From positions 186,001 to 250,000 of the forward strand of contig NZ_NSKE01000002.1 in the NCBI RefSeq assembly GCF_002287075.1: 64,000 nt of DNA, read 5' to 3'. How positions within the stretch are numbered: position 1 is the first letter of the stretch; each line of letters starts with the position of its first letter. Of this stretch, positions 43,847-51,885 are shown in pieces. This DNA comes from Fodinibius salipaludis (lineage in GTDB: Bacteria > Bacteroidota > Rhodothermia > Balneolales > Balneolaceae). Below the pieces are notes generated by a model that searched no databases, was not told where the DNA came from, and saw only the letters and a list, made by a program, of their open reading frames with translations. Made by a program: the position numbers and the translations under genes.

Positions 43847-45289
43847 TCATTTTATCATTTCCACCAATTCCCCATCCTCATACCGCTTTTGTCTAGTAAT
43901 ATTGCCCTCTTCGTCGTACTCAGTCATAAGTCCCTGTTTCACCTGATCTCCGTTGTAAGAATGTTCAACTGAAAGCTGCCCATTCTTGTGCCACAAGCGG
44001 ACATGACCCATTCCATCTTCACTCTCGGTAGGCGGGACATTTTCGTACACTAAAATTCCATTTTCATACATTTTCTTAAGCAAAGGTTGATTTAGATATA
44101 TGCCATGCTTTTGTCGAACGGTGTCTCCGTCATCATAATAAATGACAGCCCTCGTTTGTATCCCGTCTTCAAAAAACTGCTTCATGTGCAGACTGTCAGT
44201 ATCGGAGTGATAAATCTTTTGAGTCCCCGTGAAAGGTTCTCCGGAAGAAGTGTAATGGGTGCCTAAGGGCTTCCCAAGTTCCTCATTTCGTTTGGCATCA
44301 TAATGAAGCTCTACATCGCTGTAGGTTGTCTGAGGATATTGAACCTTGTATTCGGTCTTTTTGGTGCAGAACGTAAGGACAAGCAAACCCAGCACAGGTA
44401 GGAGCAACAAGCCTTTAGAACCGGACCTTATAGGCGAATACGTTCGAAACATCATGCGCAATCGCTTTTTGGTTAGTGAATAGTTAATCCTGCTAGTCGT
44501 ACTCATGGGTTTATTTGCGGCACATGCTTGAATCAGCAGTTTGTGGTAGTCGCTTGCCGATGAAACCTTGCTTACAACTGATCCATCTGCTATGAATTCA
44601 TGATTCAATTGAACAGCGTGTTTGAATAGGTAGATGAACGGATTAAACCAAAAGATGACTTTCAGAAACTCGACGAATAAAACATCCAGAGAGTGTAACT
44701 GGCGGACATGTGTCAGTTCGTGATCCAGGATTTCCGGTTCAATATCCCCAGATTCATACTGTTCTTTTTCAAGGAATATAAACCTGAAAAATGATTGGGG
44801 AGTAGTAGGTTCATTTAGCAAGACCAGCGTGGCAGGACCTACTTTTTCATGCCTTCCGGCTTTAATTTTATTCCATATTTTCAATATTCCACCCGCAAAC
44901 CGAATCAAAAGATAAAGTGTAATCAATCCATACAACCCAAACAACAGAACCAATATACTTACTGACCACTTTGAGCTTTCAGCTGTATCCGGGCTTATCT
45001 CAGCCTTGGGCATGGCTTCCTTTTTGGGTGCAATCAACGGATCAACCGTGTTATTTACGGCTTCGGCCGGGGCATTAACCACTCGCTCCATCTGTTTCAT
45101 CTCAATTCCTGCAATTGACTGTCCGGGATAAATCTCAAAAGAGGTCAACGGTGCTGTTAGTCCAAAGACTAATGCGAATAACAAAAAGAACCGGTTGAAA
45201 CGATGTATCTTTTCTTTTTCAAGAAGTAGTTTGTATAACCCATAAAGAAGCCCTAGCAGTAAAGTAGATTTAAATAAATAGATGATCAT
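43847..45289 (-). CDS. M56 (BlaR1/MecR1-type) membrane peptidase with C-terminal MORN-like repeats
   Basis: A 480-residue membrane sensor protease. Four membrane spans are visible (near residues 5-20, 33-50, 112-130 and 288-305). The cytoplasmic zinc domain has HELTH at 190-194 in EILDHELTHVRQLHS and the third ligand in NHEFIADG. Instead of the penicillin-sensor domain of BlaR1 the C-terminus (residues 335-480) carries MORN/YwqK-like repeats (GTHYTSSGEPFTGTQ, KKMYENGILVYENV, LWHKNGQLSVEHSYNGD, YDEEGNITRQKRYEDGELV). It probably cleaves the BlaI repressor encoded just upstream (4-base overlap) in answer to an unknown signal. Confidence 0.9.
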   Translation of the reverse strand: MIIYLFKSTLLLGLLYGLYKLLLEKEKIHRFNRFFLLFALVFGLTAPLTSFEIYPGQSIAGIEMKQMERVVNAPAEAVNNTVDPLIAPKKEAMPKAEISPDTAESSKWSVSILVLLFGLYGLITLYLLIRFAGGILKIWNKIKAGRHEKVGPATLVLLNEPTTPQSFFRFIFLEKEQYESGDIEPEILDHELTHVRQLHSLDVLFVEFLKVIFWFNPFIYLFKHAVQLNHEFIADGSVVSKVSSASDYHKLLIQACAANKPMSTTSRINYSLTKKRLRMMFRTYSPIRSGSKGLLLLPVLGLLVLTFCTKKTEYKVQYPQTTYSDVELHYDAKRNEELGKPLGTHYTSSGEPFTGTQKIYHSDTDSLHMKQFFEDGIQTRAVIYYDDGDTVRQKHGIYLNQPLLKKMYENGILVYENVPPTESEDGMGHVRLWHKNGQLSVEHSYNGDQVKQGLMTEYDEEGNITRQKRYEDGELVEMIK

Positions 45290-45657
45290 CGGTTTTTCCT
45301 CTCGATTTCTTTTTCAACTATAGTTTTCAATTCTTTCAGCTCTTCCTCGGAAAGCTCAGTTTCTGATGTGAAGAAAGAAGCAAACTGAGAAGCTGAATTG
45401 TTAAAAAACTTCTTGATTAGCTTGTTTACATGTTTTGAAAAGTAGTCCGATTTCTTCACCAGCGGATAATACTGCCGGGAACGACCCATTTGTTCATAAC
45501 CGACAAAGCCTTTGTCTATCATCCGCTTAAGTAGCGTAGCAACTGTACTGTTCGCAGGCTTTGGTTCAGGATATTTTTCAAGCAGGTCATTGAGGAATGC
45601 TTCTTCAAGTTCCCAGAGATACTGCATCAATTGTTCTTCAGAATTCGATAACTTCAT
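45286..45657 (-). CDS. BlaI/MecI family transcriptional repressor
   Basis: A 123-residue winged-helix repressor. Family features are LSNSEEQLMQYLWELEEAFL, TVATLLKRMIDKGFVGYEQMGRSRQYYPLV (the wing and proteolysis region) and a helical C-terminal dimerisation part (ASQFASFFTSETELSEEELKEL). It overlaps the M56 gene by four bases (ATGA at 45286-45289). Two operator-like palindromes and a promoter lie just upstream, so the pair probably represses itself. When the M56 peptidase is activated it should cleave this repressor. Regulated genes elsewhere are unknown. Confidence 0.93.
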   Translation of the reverse strand: MKLSNSEEQLMQYLWELEEAFLNDLLEKYPEPKPANSTVATLLKRMIDKGFVGYEQMGRSRQYYPLVKKSDYFSKHVNKLIKKFFNNSASQFASFFTSETELSEEELKELKTIVEKEIERKNR

Positions 45658-45661
45658 ACCA

Positions 45662-45677
45662 TTCTACATTTATAGAA
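45662..45677. promoter_or_regulatory. BlaI-type operator 2 (downstream copy)
   Basis: TTCTACATTTATAGAA: seven-base arms with one mismatch around two bases. Its centre is 20 bases from the centre of the perfect copy at 45681-45698, two helical turns, as expected for side-by-side repressor dimers. Confidence 0.6.
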
Positions 45678-45680
45678 CTG

Positions 45681-45698
45681 TTTCTACAAATGTAGAAA
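45681..45698. promoter_or_regulatory. BlaI-type operator 1
   Basis: TTTCTACAAATGTAGAAA has eight-base perfect arms around two bases and contains the TACA/TGTA core of known BlaI/MecI operators. It covers the -7 element of the promoter for the blaI-M56 pair, so bound repressor should block RNA polymerase. Confidence 0.75.
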
Positions 45699-45719
45699 TA
45701 AAATGGTAAATAATCCAAA
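45687..45719 (-). promoter_or_regulatory. Candidate promoter of the BlaI-M56 operon
   Basis: On the minus strand TTTG (45716-45719) and TACATTTG (45687-45694) are separated by 21 bases, matching the FCB -33/-7 pattern TTTG and TAnnTTTG. The -7 element is inside operator 1. The repressor ATG is 30 bases downstream. Confidence 0.55.
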
Positions 45720-45834
45720 TTCTTATTTAATAGTACTAAATTGATGAAAAAGAAGGGCTAAAGCCTACAGCTAACTCTATTCACTCTTATTTTTAAATCC
45801 TAAGGATAATTAAAATTCTGAGGTTTTTTTAATT

Positions 45835-46425
45835 TTATGTATTAACGACCTCAAACTCAGCTTCCTTTTCAAGCGCAGATTTTAATCGTTTTTCATACTC
45901 TTCAGCTGATATCTCAATACAGCCAAACTGTGCTAAATGCTCGGTCCAAAATTGCGTATCCCAAAGCTCAAACCCGCCCCTTTTTAGTACTTGGTGCGTC
46001 CAATACAAGGCCACCTTTGAAGCCTCTTTAGCCCAACCGAAAAGTGACTCTCCAAAAAAAGCAGCTCCCAGCGAAACGCCATATTGTCCGCCAACAAGCT
46101 CCCACTTTTTATTATAGACACTCACCGAATGCGCATGTCCCAATTCGTGCAAACGACAATACGATTCAATAATTTCGTGTGATATCCATGTAGAATCCCG
46201 ATCTGCACACGCTTCCATAACCTGACGAAAATTGTAATCAAATTTGATATGGTAGTGTTGATTACGAACGATCCGCTGTACGTTGGATGAAACATGAAAA
46301 TTATCCACAGGAATAATGCCGCGACGGCTTGAAGTGTACCACTTAGCCTCCTCATCATCACGTGAATCCGCCATCGGAAAAATTCCGTTGGCATAAGCAT
46401 TTAATAATTCTTGGGGACCGATCAT
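45835..46425 (-). CDS. aat: Leucyl/phenylalanyl-tRNA--protein transferase
   Basis: Adds Leu or Phe to N-terminal Arg/Lys proteins in the N-degron pathway. The 196-residue protein has family marks: GPQELLNAYANGIFPMAD at the start, WYTSSRRGIIP, AHSVSVYNKKWELVGGQYGVSLGAAFFGESLFG and LYWTHQVLKRGGFELWDTQF. It starts at the ATG at 46425. Cytoplasmic. No ClpS or ClpA gene is adjacent, although those would act downstream. Single gene on the minus strand. Confidence 0.93.
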   Translation of the reverse strand: MIGPQELLNAYANGIFPMADSRDDEEAKWYTSSRRGIIPVDNFHVSSNVQRIVRNQHYHIKFDYNFRQVMEACADRDSTWISHEIIESYCRLHELGHAHSVSVYNKKWELVGGQYGVSLGAAFFGESLFGWAKEASKVALYWTHQVLKRGGFELWDTQFWTEHLAQFGCIEISAEEYEKRLKSALEKEAEFEVVNT

Positions 46426-46468
46426 CTAAATAAAGCGTATCTCATTGTCATAATCTTACTACTACTTA

Positions 46469-46567
46469 TAGATCCTGAAACCTCGATTGTCGGAACACAG
46501 CAAGTTCAGGGTGACACCAACTCATTACGCAGCAGAGCTACGCAACCAGACAATCATTAAGGATCTA
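46469..46567. repeat. Structured intergenic element
   Basis: Outer arms TAGATCCT (46469-46476) and AGGATCTA (46560-46567) enclose an inner pair CCTGAA/TTCAGG (46474-46479 and 46505-46510). It contains a GTTCAGGGTGACA phrase similar to dispersed repeats I recognise from other FCB intergenic DNA. It lies in the 274-base gap between aat and the metalloprotease gene; the remainder of the gap shows no gene. Confidence 0.4.
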
Positions 46568-46660
46568 CACCTTTAATCTCGTTCTGTCCCTCCGGTACGG
46601 AACGTCATTTACTTATTTTTCAATTTCTCCAAATTATTTTCTGCTACTATATTTATTTAG

Positions 46661-46688
46661 ACCCTCAAGGTATATAAAACCTGAGGGT
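46661..46688 (-). terminator. Terminator after the zinc metalloprotease gene
   Basis: ACCCTCAAGG (46661-46670) pairs with CCTGAGGGT (46680-46688) with one bulge around a nine-base AT-rich loop. It lies 11 bases past the stop of the metalloprotease gene on the minus strand. Confidence 0.6.
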
Positions 46689-46699
46689 TATGATCTATA

Positions 46700-49168
46700 C
46701 TAATAGGAATAACTGCACTGCAAGAAGGTAGCATCGTCACTGCCAATGGGAGAACCCGGTGGTGGAGTCAACGGCTCCGTAGGCATAAACATTTCGCCTT
46801 TATCCTTAAATTGCTGCAACGTTCGATAGCCATACAACAATGAAGCCACCCGCTGTTCATTCTCGGCTCTATTTTCGGCCTCATCGCGCATCCACTCTCG
46901 TAACGCTTCAAGCTTAAAGTTCGTAACGGCACGCACTTGGGAGGAGGCATTTTCAGCTGCAGCCAAATTCATCATCTGATACAATACTACATGGTTGATC
47001 GTATTCTGTACGGCTCCCTTATATCCGCCGGAAGACTTTTTATGCCAAGTGTTTGCAATCACCACATCCAGCATATCTCCTAATCCCAAATTAGAAGAAT
47101 CGCGTGCCTCCGATCCCACCAATCGGGCGGCTCTTTCCTTATTAAACAATAGTTTTGCACTCATGGCAGCAGCTGTTTCAGCAGCACCGATGGGATCAAA
47201 AGTAGGGTCAGTATGACTGTTAAATAACTCCCGCGAATCGTAGTATCCAATAGGCCTTGGAGGAATCAGCTCTACAATACGCTTAGGCATTGTCAGCTGC
47301 TCTGCGGATAATGTTTTAAGCATGGCATCTAATGCAGCACGTTGTGTTGAATCTGCCACCGGCTCAGGTCCCGACTGATTATCGCCCCGTAACTTATAGC
47401 TGTAATCCTGTCCACCGACAAGTTTTACCGTACCCTCTATTTGATAGCGGTGATACAGGTAAATCGGTACTAACGCATCCTCTAACTCAGCCATGGATGA
47501 ACCCTGCGGAATATTTGACTCCGAAAAATTCTCCAAGGCAATATCCCGTACATCCAGAATATGGTGCAGCTGATCAACAGCATCTTCACCGTTATCCCAG
47601 AGATGGGCTTTGGGATGCGCTCCGCCTGCGGGACGAGCATCTGCATCAGAGATAAAAAGCAGTCCCTCATCAATAGCATCTTCGAGCACGTTATTCAACG
47701 CCGCCTCTTTGCTTGGTAAATTCGAAACATCCTTATATCCATATTCCACAGATACTTTATCCCATTCTCCAATACCGGTATCGTAGGCATCAGACAAATC
47801 AAGCGTACTGTCCCGGGTGATGCTTACTTTAGGAGCAGGATAATCCATAACCGACGCGCGATCGTTGGTGCTGGCGGCAAAGTTGTGGGCAATGCCCAGC
47901 GTGTGACCAATTTCGTGCGCCGAAAGCTGACGAATTCGTGCCAGCGCCATCTCCAGCATGGGATTATCTTCGTCAAAAGTTTCTCCCTCTTTGTAAGGGG
48001 ATAATAATCCCTCAGCAATAAGATAATCCTGTCGTACACGAAGTGATCCCAGAAGCACATGCCCTTTTATTATTTCTCCGGTTCGCGGATCTACCACCGA
48101 CGAACCATACGACCATCCACGCGTTGAGCGATGCACCCAGTTAATCATATTATAGCGCACGTCCATGGGATGCGCACTGTCGGGTAATACTTTAACCCGA
48201 AACGCATCCTTATATCCTGCGGCTTCAAAAGCCTCATTCCACCAGCGGGCACCATCCAGCAATGCCCCGCGAATGGGCTCCGGCGTTCCCGGATCTAAAT
48301 AATAGACAATAGGCTCAACAGGCTCACTCATTTCCGCATCGGGATTTTTCTTCTTGAGGCGATGCTTGGTAATAAAACGTTTGGTGAGCGACTCACTGAT
48401 CGGCGTGCTATAATCCTGGTAGCTGATACCAAAATAGCCCGCCCGCGGATCAAACTTACGCGGCTCAAAATTGTCGTCCGGAAGCTCCACAAAAGAGTGA
48501 TGTTGACGAACAGTAATCGCATCCGAAGTGGGCGTCACTGAGCGCACCTGTCCGCCGGGATCACTGCCCGTAAAAGTAAGCATTGCTTCAAATTCCGTGT
48601 TTTTAGGAAAGTTCATGGTGGCCTCACGGTACAGTGCCGACCGACTTTTATCCACGCTGAAATTTCCTTCATTACTGCTCTTTAATCGCTCGCTGACCCC
48701 GTGAGCATCACGCATTAAAAAGTCCGTTATATCGATAAGCACAGCATCCTCATTCTGGGCAGCGACTTCAAATCCCCATAACACCGACCGAGCAAAAGCG
48801 TCGCGCACCGATTCCTTTTCTTTGGGATTGTCGGTGATCGCCCGATAGGAGTAGTTGGGCTGTATAATCAGCACCTTGGGACCGCGCCGCTCAAACTTAA
48901 CAATGCGATCGTCGCCCAGCTGATTGCGATCGAGACCAATATCATTTGATCCAATTCCCGCGGCAAGTGAATTGACGTACAAAAATTCCGTATCGAACTT
49001 GTCAACTTCTAACCAAATCTTTCCGGAAGCATCGTCCCAATAATAAGTAAAGTATCCCTCCTGCTTTTCAACTCCCTGTGTTTTTTCACTGATCGAGGGG
49101 AGATCCTGAGAAAATCCGGTCGCCGTAATAAATAGAACTGTGAATAGTAAAACAGAAAGTCGTTTCAT
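46700..49168 (-). CDS. Zinc-dependent metalloprotease (DUF5117/DUF4953 family)
   Basis: An 822-residue exported protease with a signal peptide (residues 1-20, cleaved near GFSQD). The long N-terminal DUF5117-like domain (residues 30-270) includes KFERRGPKVLIIQPNYSYRA and REATMNFPKNTEFEAMLTF. The metzincin zinc motif HEIGHTLGIAH spans residues 418-428 (His418, His422, His428, catalytic Glu419), with a downstream VMDYPAPK Met-turn. Family members are common in Bacteroidota and are thought to degrade peptides outside the cell. Single gene on the minus strand. Confidence 0.92.
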   Translation of the reverse strand: MKRLSVLLFTVLFITATGFSQDLPSISEKTQGVEKQEGYFTYYWDDASGKIWLEVDKFDTEFLYVNSLAAGIGSNDIGLDRNQLGDDRIVKFERRGPKVLIIQPNYSYRAITDNPKEKESVRDAFARSVLWGFEVAAQNEDAVLIDITDFLMRDAHGVSERLKSSNEGNFSVDKSRSALYREATMNFPKNTEFEAMLTFTGSDPGGQVRSVTPTSDAITVRQHHSFVELPDDNFEPRKFDPRAGYFGISYQDYSTPISESLTKRFITKHRLKKKNPDAEMSEPVEPIVYYLDPGTPEPIRGALLDGARWWNEAFEAAGYKDAFRVKVLPDSAHPMDVRYNMINWVHRSTRGWSYGSSVVDPRTGEIIKGHVLLGSLRVRQDYLIAEGLLSPYKEGETFDEDNPMLEMALARIRQLSAHEIGHTLGIAHNFAASTNDRASVMDYPAPKVSITRDSTLDLSDAYDTGIGEWDKVSVEYGYKDVSNLPSKEAALNNVLEDAIDEGLLFISDADARPAGGAHPKAHLWDNGEDAVDQLHHILDVRDIALENFSESNIPQGSSMAELEDALVPIYLYHRYQIEGTVKLVGGQDYSYKLRGDNQSGPEPVADSTQRAALDAMLKTLSAEQLTMPKRIVELIPPRPIGYYDSRELFNSHTDPTFDPIGAAETAAAMSAKLLFNKERAARLVGSEARDSSNLGLGDMLDVVIANTWHKKSSGGYKGAVQNTINHVVLYQMMNLAAAENASSQVRAVTNFKLEALREWMRDEAENRAENEQRVASLLYGYRTLQQFKDKGEMFMPTEPLTPPPGSPIGSDDATFLQCSYSY

Positions 49169-49271
49169 TGGTGCACTATTTTATTGGGAGTTAAAACCGT
49201 TGGTAAATAACTGTTTTTTGTAGAAAGATTAAAATCGGGATACATCTTTTAAAGAATATTGTCCAAAACAA

Positions 49272-49304
49272 AGATGCCCGGCGCTTTGGAAGTGCCGGGC
49301 ATCT
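49272..49304 (-). terminator. Terminator after fabI
   Basis: AGATGCCCGGC (49272-49282) and GCCGGGCATCT (49294-49304) form an 11-base perfect stem. On the minus strand it is followed by TTGTTTTGG. It lies 28 bases past the fabI stop. Confidence 0.85.
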
Positions 49305-49331
49305 GAATAGCATCATAAAAGAAATCAATCG

Positions 49332-50177
49332 TTATTCATCGCCTTCATCATCGGCATATATTTTAGCCAGATCGTTAATCATCTGCTCGTCGATACCAGA
49401 CGTTACAAATCCACCATCGTGATAGAGGTTCTGCATAGTAACTTTACGCGTAAGGTCAGAAAACAGGGTTACGCAGTAATCCGCACATTCATCAGCAGTA
49501 GGATTTCCCATAGGAGCGATCTTATCAGCAAAAGTGTACATGCCGTCAAATCCCTTGATACCTTTACCTGCCGAGGTTCTGGTCGGAGCCTGGGAAACCG
49601 TATTTACGCGGATTCCGCGGTCGGCCAGACGGCTTCCGTAGTTCCGGGCAATACTTTCGAGCAGTGCCTTCGCATCATTCATGTCGCTGTACTTAGAGAA
49701 TATACGATGCGCACCGATATACGAAAGCGCAACAATGCTTCCGCCGTCAGCAAGAATATCTGCCTCATCGGCATAACGAATAACCTTGTGCAGCGAAATA
49801 GCTGAAATATCCATCGTCTGCTGCATCCACTGGTAATTCAGTTCTTTATAATCTTGTTTTTTACGCACATTCGGAGACATTCCGATGGCATGGAGCATAA
49901 AATCGATCTTGCCATGCTCTTCTTTTACATTCTGCATCAACTCCTCAATCTCATCCTCGTTGGTCACATCGCAGGGGAAAACCTCAGCGCCCGTTTCTTC
50001 CGATAACTCATCCAAATCTCCAAATCGAAGGGCCACCGGGGCATTGGATAATGAGAACTCTGCGCCCTCTCGCTTACATGCCAATGCGATCCTCCAAGCT
50101 ATACTGCGCTCATCCAGCGCGCCAAAGATCAATCCTTTCTTTCCCTTAAGCAGTCCATATCCTTGTTGGTCAGCCAT
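49332..50177 (-). CDS. fabI: Enoyl-[acyl-carrier-protein] reductase (NADH)
   Basis: Last step of each fatty acid elongation cycle, reducing enoyl-ACP. It is a 281-residue short-chain dehydrogenase of the FabI type: GLIFGALDERSIAWRIA at the nucleotide site, AIGMSPN, SYIGAHRIFSKYSDMNDAKALLE (Tyr-x6-Lys catalytic pair), and RVNTVSQAPTRTSAGKGIKGFD. It is cytoplasmic and the likely target of triclosan-type inhibitors. It has its own strong terminator and is divergent from ffh. Confidence 0.95.
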   Translation of the reverse strand: MADQQGYGLLKGKKGLIFGALDERSIAWRIALACKREGAEFSLSNAPVALRFGDLDELSEETGAEVFPCDVTNEDEIEELMQNVKEEHGKIDFMLHAIGMSPNVRKKQDYKELNYQWMQQTMDISAISLHKVIRYADEADILADGGSIVALSYIGAHRIFSKYSDMNDAKALLESIARNYGSRLADRGIRVNTVSQAPTRTSAGKGIKGFDGMYTFADKIAPMGNPTADECADYCVTLFSDLTRKVTMQNLYHDGGFVTSGIDEQMINDLAKIYADDEGDE

Positions 50178-50300
50178 AAAATAGTATCCTCAATTTCTTT
50201 GAATTCAATAGATTTCTGTCGGAAGATAATAAAAGAATCATAAAAACTGTCATTACACATTTTGCCCGATCACTTACCATATTTCTAATAAATAATTCTG

Positions 50301-50330
50301 TTGATAACCCAAAAAAATGTCCTTATTTTG
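50301..50330 (+). promoter_or_regulatory. Candidate FCB-type promoter for ffh
   Basis: TTG at 50301-50303 and TTATTTTG at 50323-50330 are 19 bases apart and match the -33 and -7 elements (TTTG and TAnnTTTG) with one mismatch. The ffh ATG is 72 bases downstream. Unverified. Confidence 0.4.
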
Positions 50331-50402
50331 CGGGACTCTCATTCCCATGTCGTATCCGGGAATAGAAAAAAACAGTTTTAAAGCTTAGATAGTCAGTAAC
50401 AC

Positions 50403-51758
50403 ATGTTTCAAGATCTCTCATCAAAATTAGATAGCGCCTTTCAGAAGCTGAAAGGCGAAGCTAAGATCACCGACGTCAACATTGCGGAGACGGTGAGAGA
50501 AATACGTCGCGCCCTGCTCGATGCCGATGTGAACTATGAAGTTGCCAAAGAGTTCACGAACAAGGTAAAAGAGCGCGCAATGGGTGAAGACGTGCTTACG
50601 GCCGTTAATCCCGGTCAGCAGTTTACTAAAATTGTACACGATGAGCTGACCCAGATACTTGGTCAAGAACGGGTGGATATTTCCGTTGCACATACGCCGC
50701 CCACGGTTATTTTGATTGCCGGCCTGCAAGGTTCCGGTAAAACGACCTTTAGCGCCAAGCTGGCCCGTTACTTGAAACAGGAAAACAATCGTAATCCTAT
50801 TTTAGCAGCTGCCGACGTTTATCGTCCGGCTGCAATTGATCAGCTTAAGACACTGGCCGACTCTATTGACGTGCCGGTGTACTCTATCAATCAGAAAGAT
50901 GCGGTGCGCGTAGCTAAAGAAGCTGTGAATATGGCCAAGAGCCTGGCACTTGATACTGTTATTATTGATACGGCCGGGCGTATGCACGTGGATGAGAAAA
51001 TGATGAACGAGGTGGCTGAAATCAAAGAAGCTGTTGAGCCGCACGAAACGCTGTTCATTGTTGACTCTATGACAGGACAAGATGCTGTGAATACAGCAAA
51101 AGAATTTAACGAAGTCATCAATTATGATGGCGTAGTATTAACTAAGCTTGACGGTGATACCCGCGGCGGGGCGGCCCTTTCGATTAAGAAGGTGGTCCAA
51201 AAACCGATCAAGTTTGTAAGTACCGGCGAAAAGCTGGATGCTCTTGCTCCCTTTTATCCCGAGCGGATGTCGAAGCGTATTCTCGGGATGGGTGATGTTG
51301 TATCACTCGTGGAGAAAGCACAAAAAGAATTTGACGAAGAAGAAGCACAAAAGCTGCAGAAAAAGATTAAGTCGGACGAGTTTGATCTTGAAGACTTTTA
51401 TCAGCAGCTGCAGCAAGTGAAAGGCATGGGCAACATTCAGGATCTGGTCGGAATGATTCCCGGCGCCGGAAAAGCCCTGCAAGAATCTGATACAGAAATT
51501 GATGAAGACTCCTTCAAGCCCATTGAAGCAATCATTTGCTCAATGACTCCGGAAGAGAAACACAATCCGGACATACTTAATGCTACGCGAAAACGACGCA
51601 TCGCCAAAGGTTCCGGAACACGCGTTTCGGATATCAACGATCTGCTAAAACAGTTTGAGCAGATGAAGAAGATGATGAAGTCGTTCTCCGGCATGGGTAA
51701 GATGGGCAAATTAATGCAAGGCATGAAGGGGATGAAAGGAAATTTACCATTTGGTTAA
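50403..51758 (+). CDS. ffh: Signal recognition particle protein Ffh
   Basis: GTPase of the signal recognition particle that brings nascent membrane proteins to the translocon, with FtsY and 4.5S RNA (neither is in the window). Order is N domain (residues 1-90), G domain with GLQGSGKTTFSAKLA, DTAGRMHVDE and TKLDGDTRGGAAL, then a methionine-rich M domain ending GMGKMGKLMQGMKGMKG. At 451 residues the length is typical. It is followed 127 bases later by rpsP in the common ffh-rpsP-rimM-trmD-rplS order. Confidence 0.97.
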   Translation: MFQDLSSKLDSAFQKLKGEAKITDVNIAETVREIRRALLDADVNYEVAKEFTNKVKERAMGEDVLTAVNPGQQFTKIVHDELTQILGQERVDISVAHTPPTVILIAGLQGSGKTTFSAKLARYLKQENNRNPILAAADVYRPAAIDQLKTLADSIDVPVYSINQKDAVRVAKEAVNMAKSLALDTVIIDTAGRMHVDEKMMNEVAEIKEAVEPHETLFIVDSMTGQDAVNTAKEFNEVINYDGVVLTKLDGDTRGGAALSIKKVVQKPIKFVSTGEKLDALAPFYPERMSKRILGMGDVVSLVEKAQKEFDEEEAQKLQKKIKSDEFDLEDFYQQLQQVKGMGNIQDLVGMIPGAGKALQESDTEIDEDSFKPIEAIICSMTPEEKHNPDILNATRKRRIAKGSGTRVSDINDLLKQFEQMKKMMKSFSGMGKMGKLMQGMKGMKGNLPFG

Positions 51759-51885
51759 CACCACTGATGCCGACTGTTTAGCCCAGTAAGGTATCTTTTT
51801 ATATAAATATATTGCGCAAGATTCCGACAATATCCTCTATTAGAAATCAACGCAAATTTAAAATTATAACTAAGGAGATAATCCA

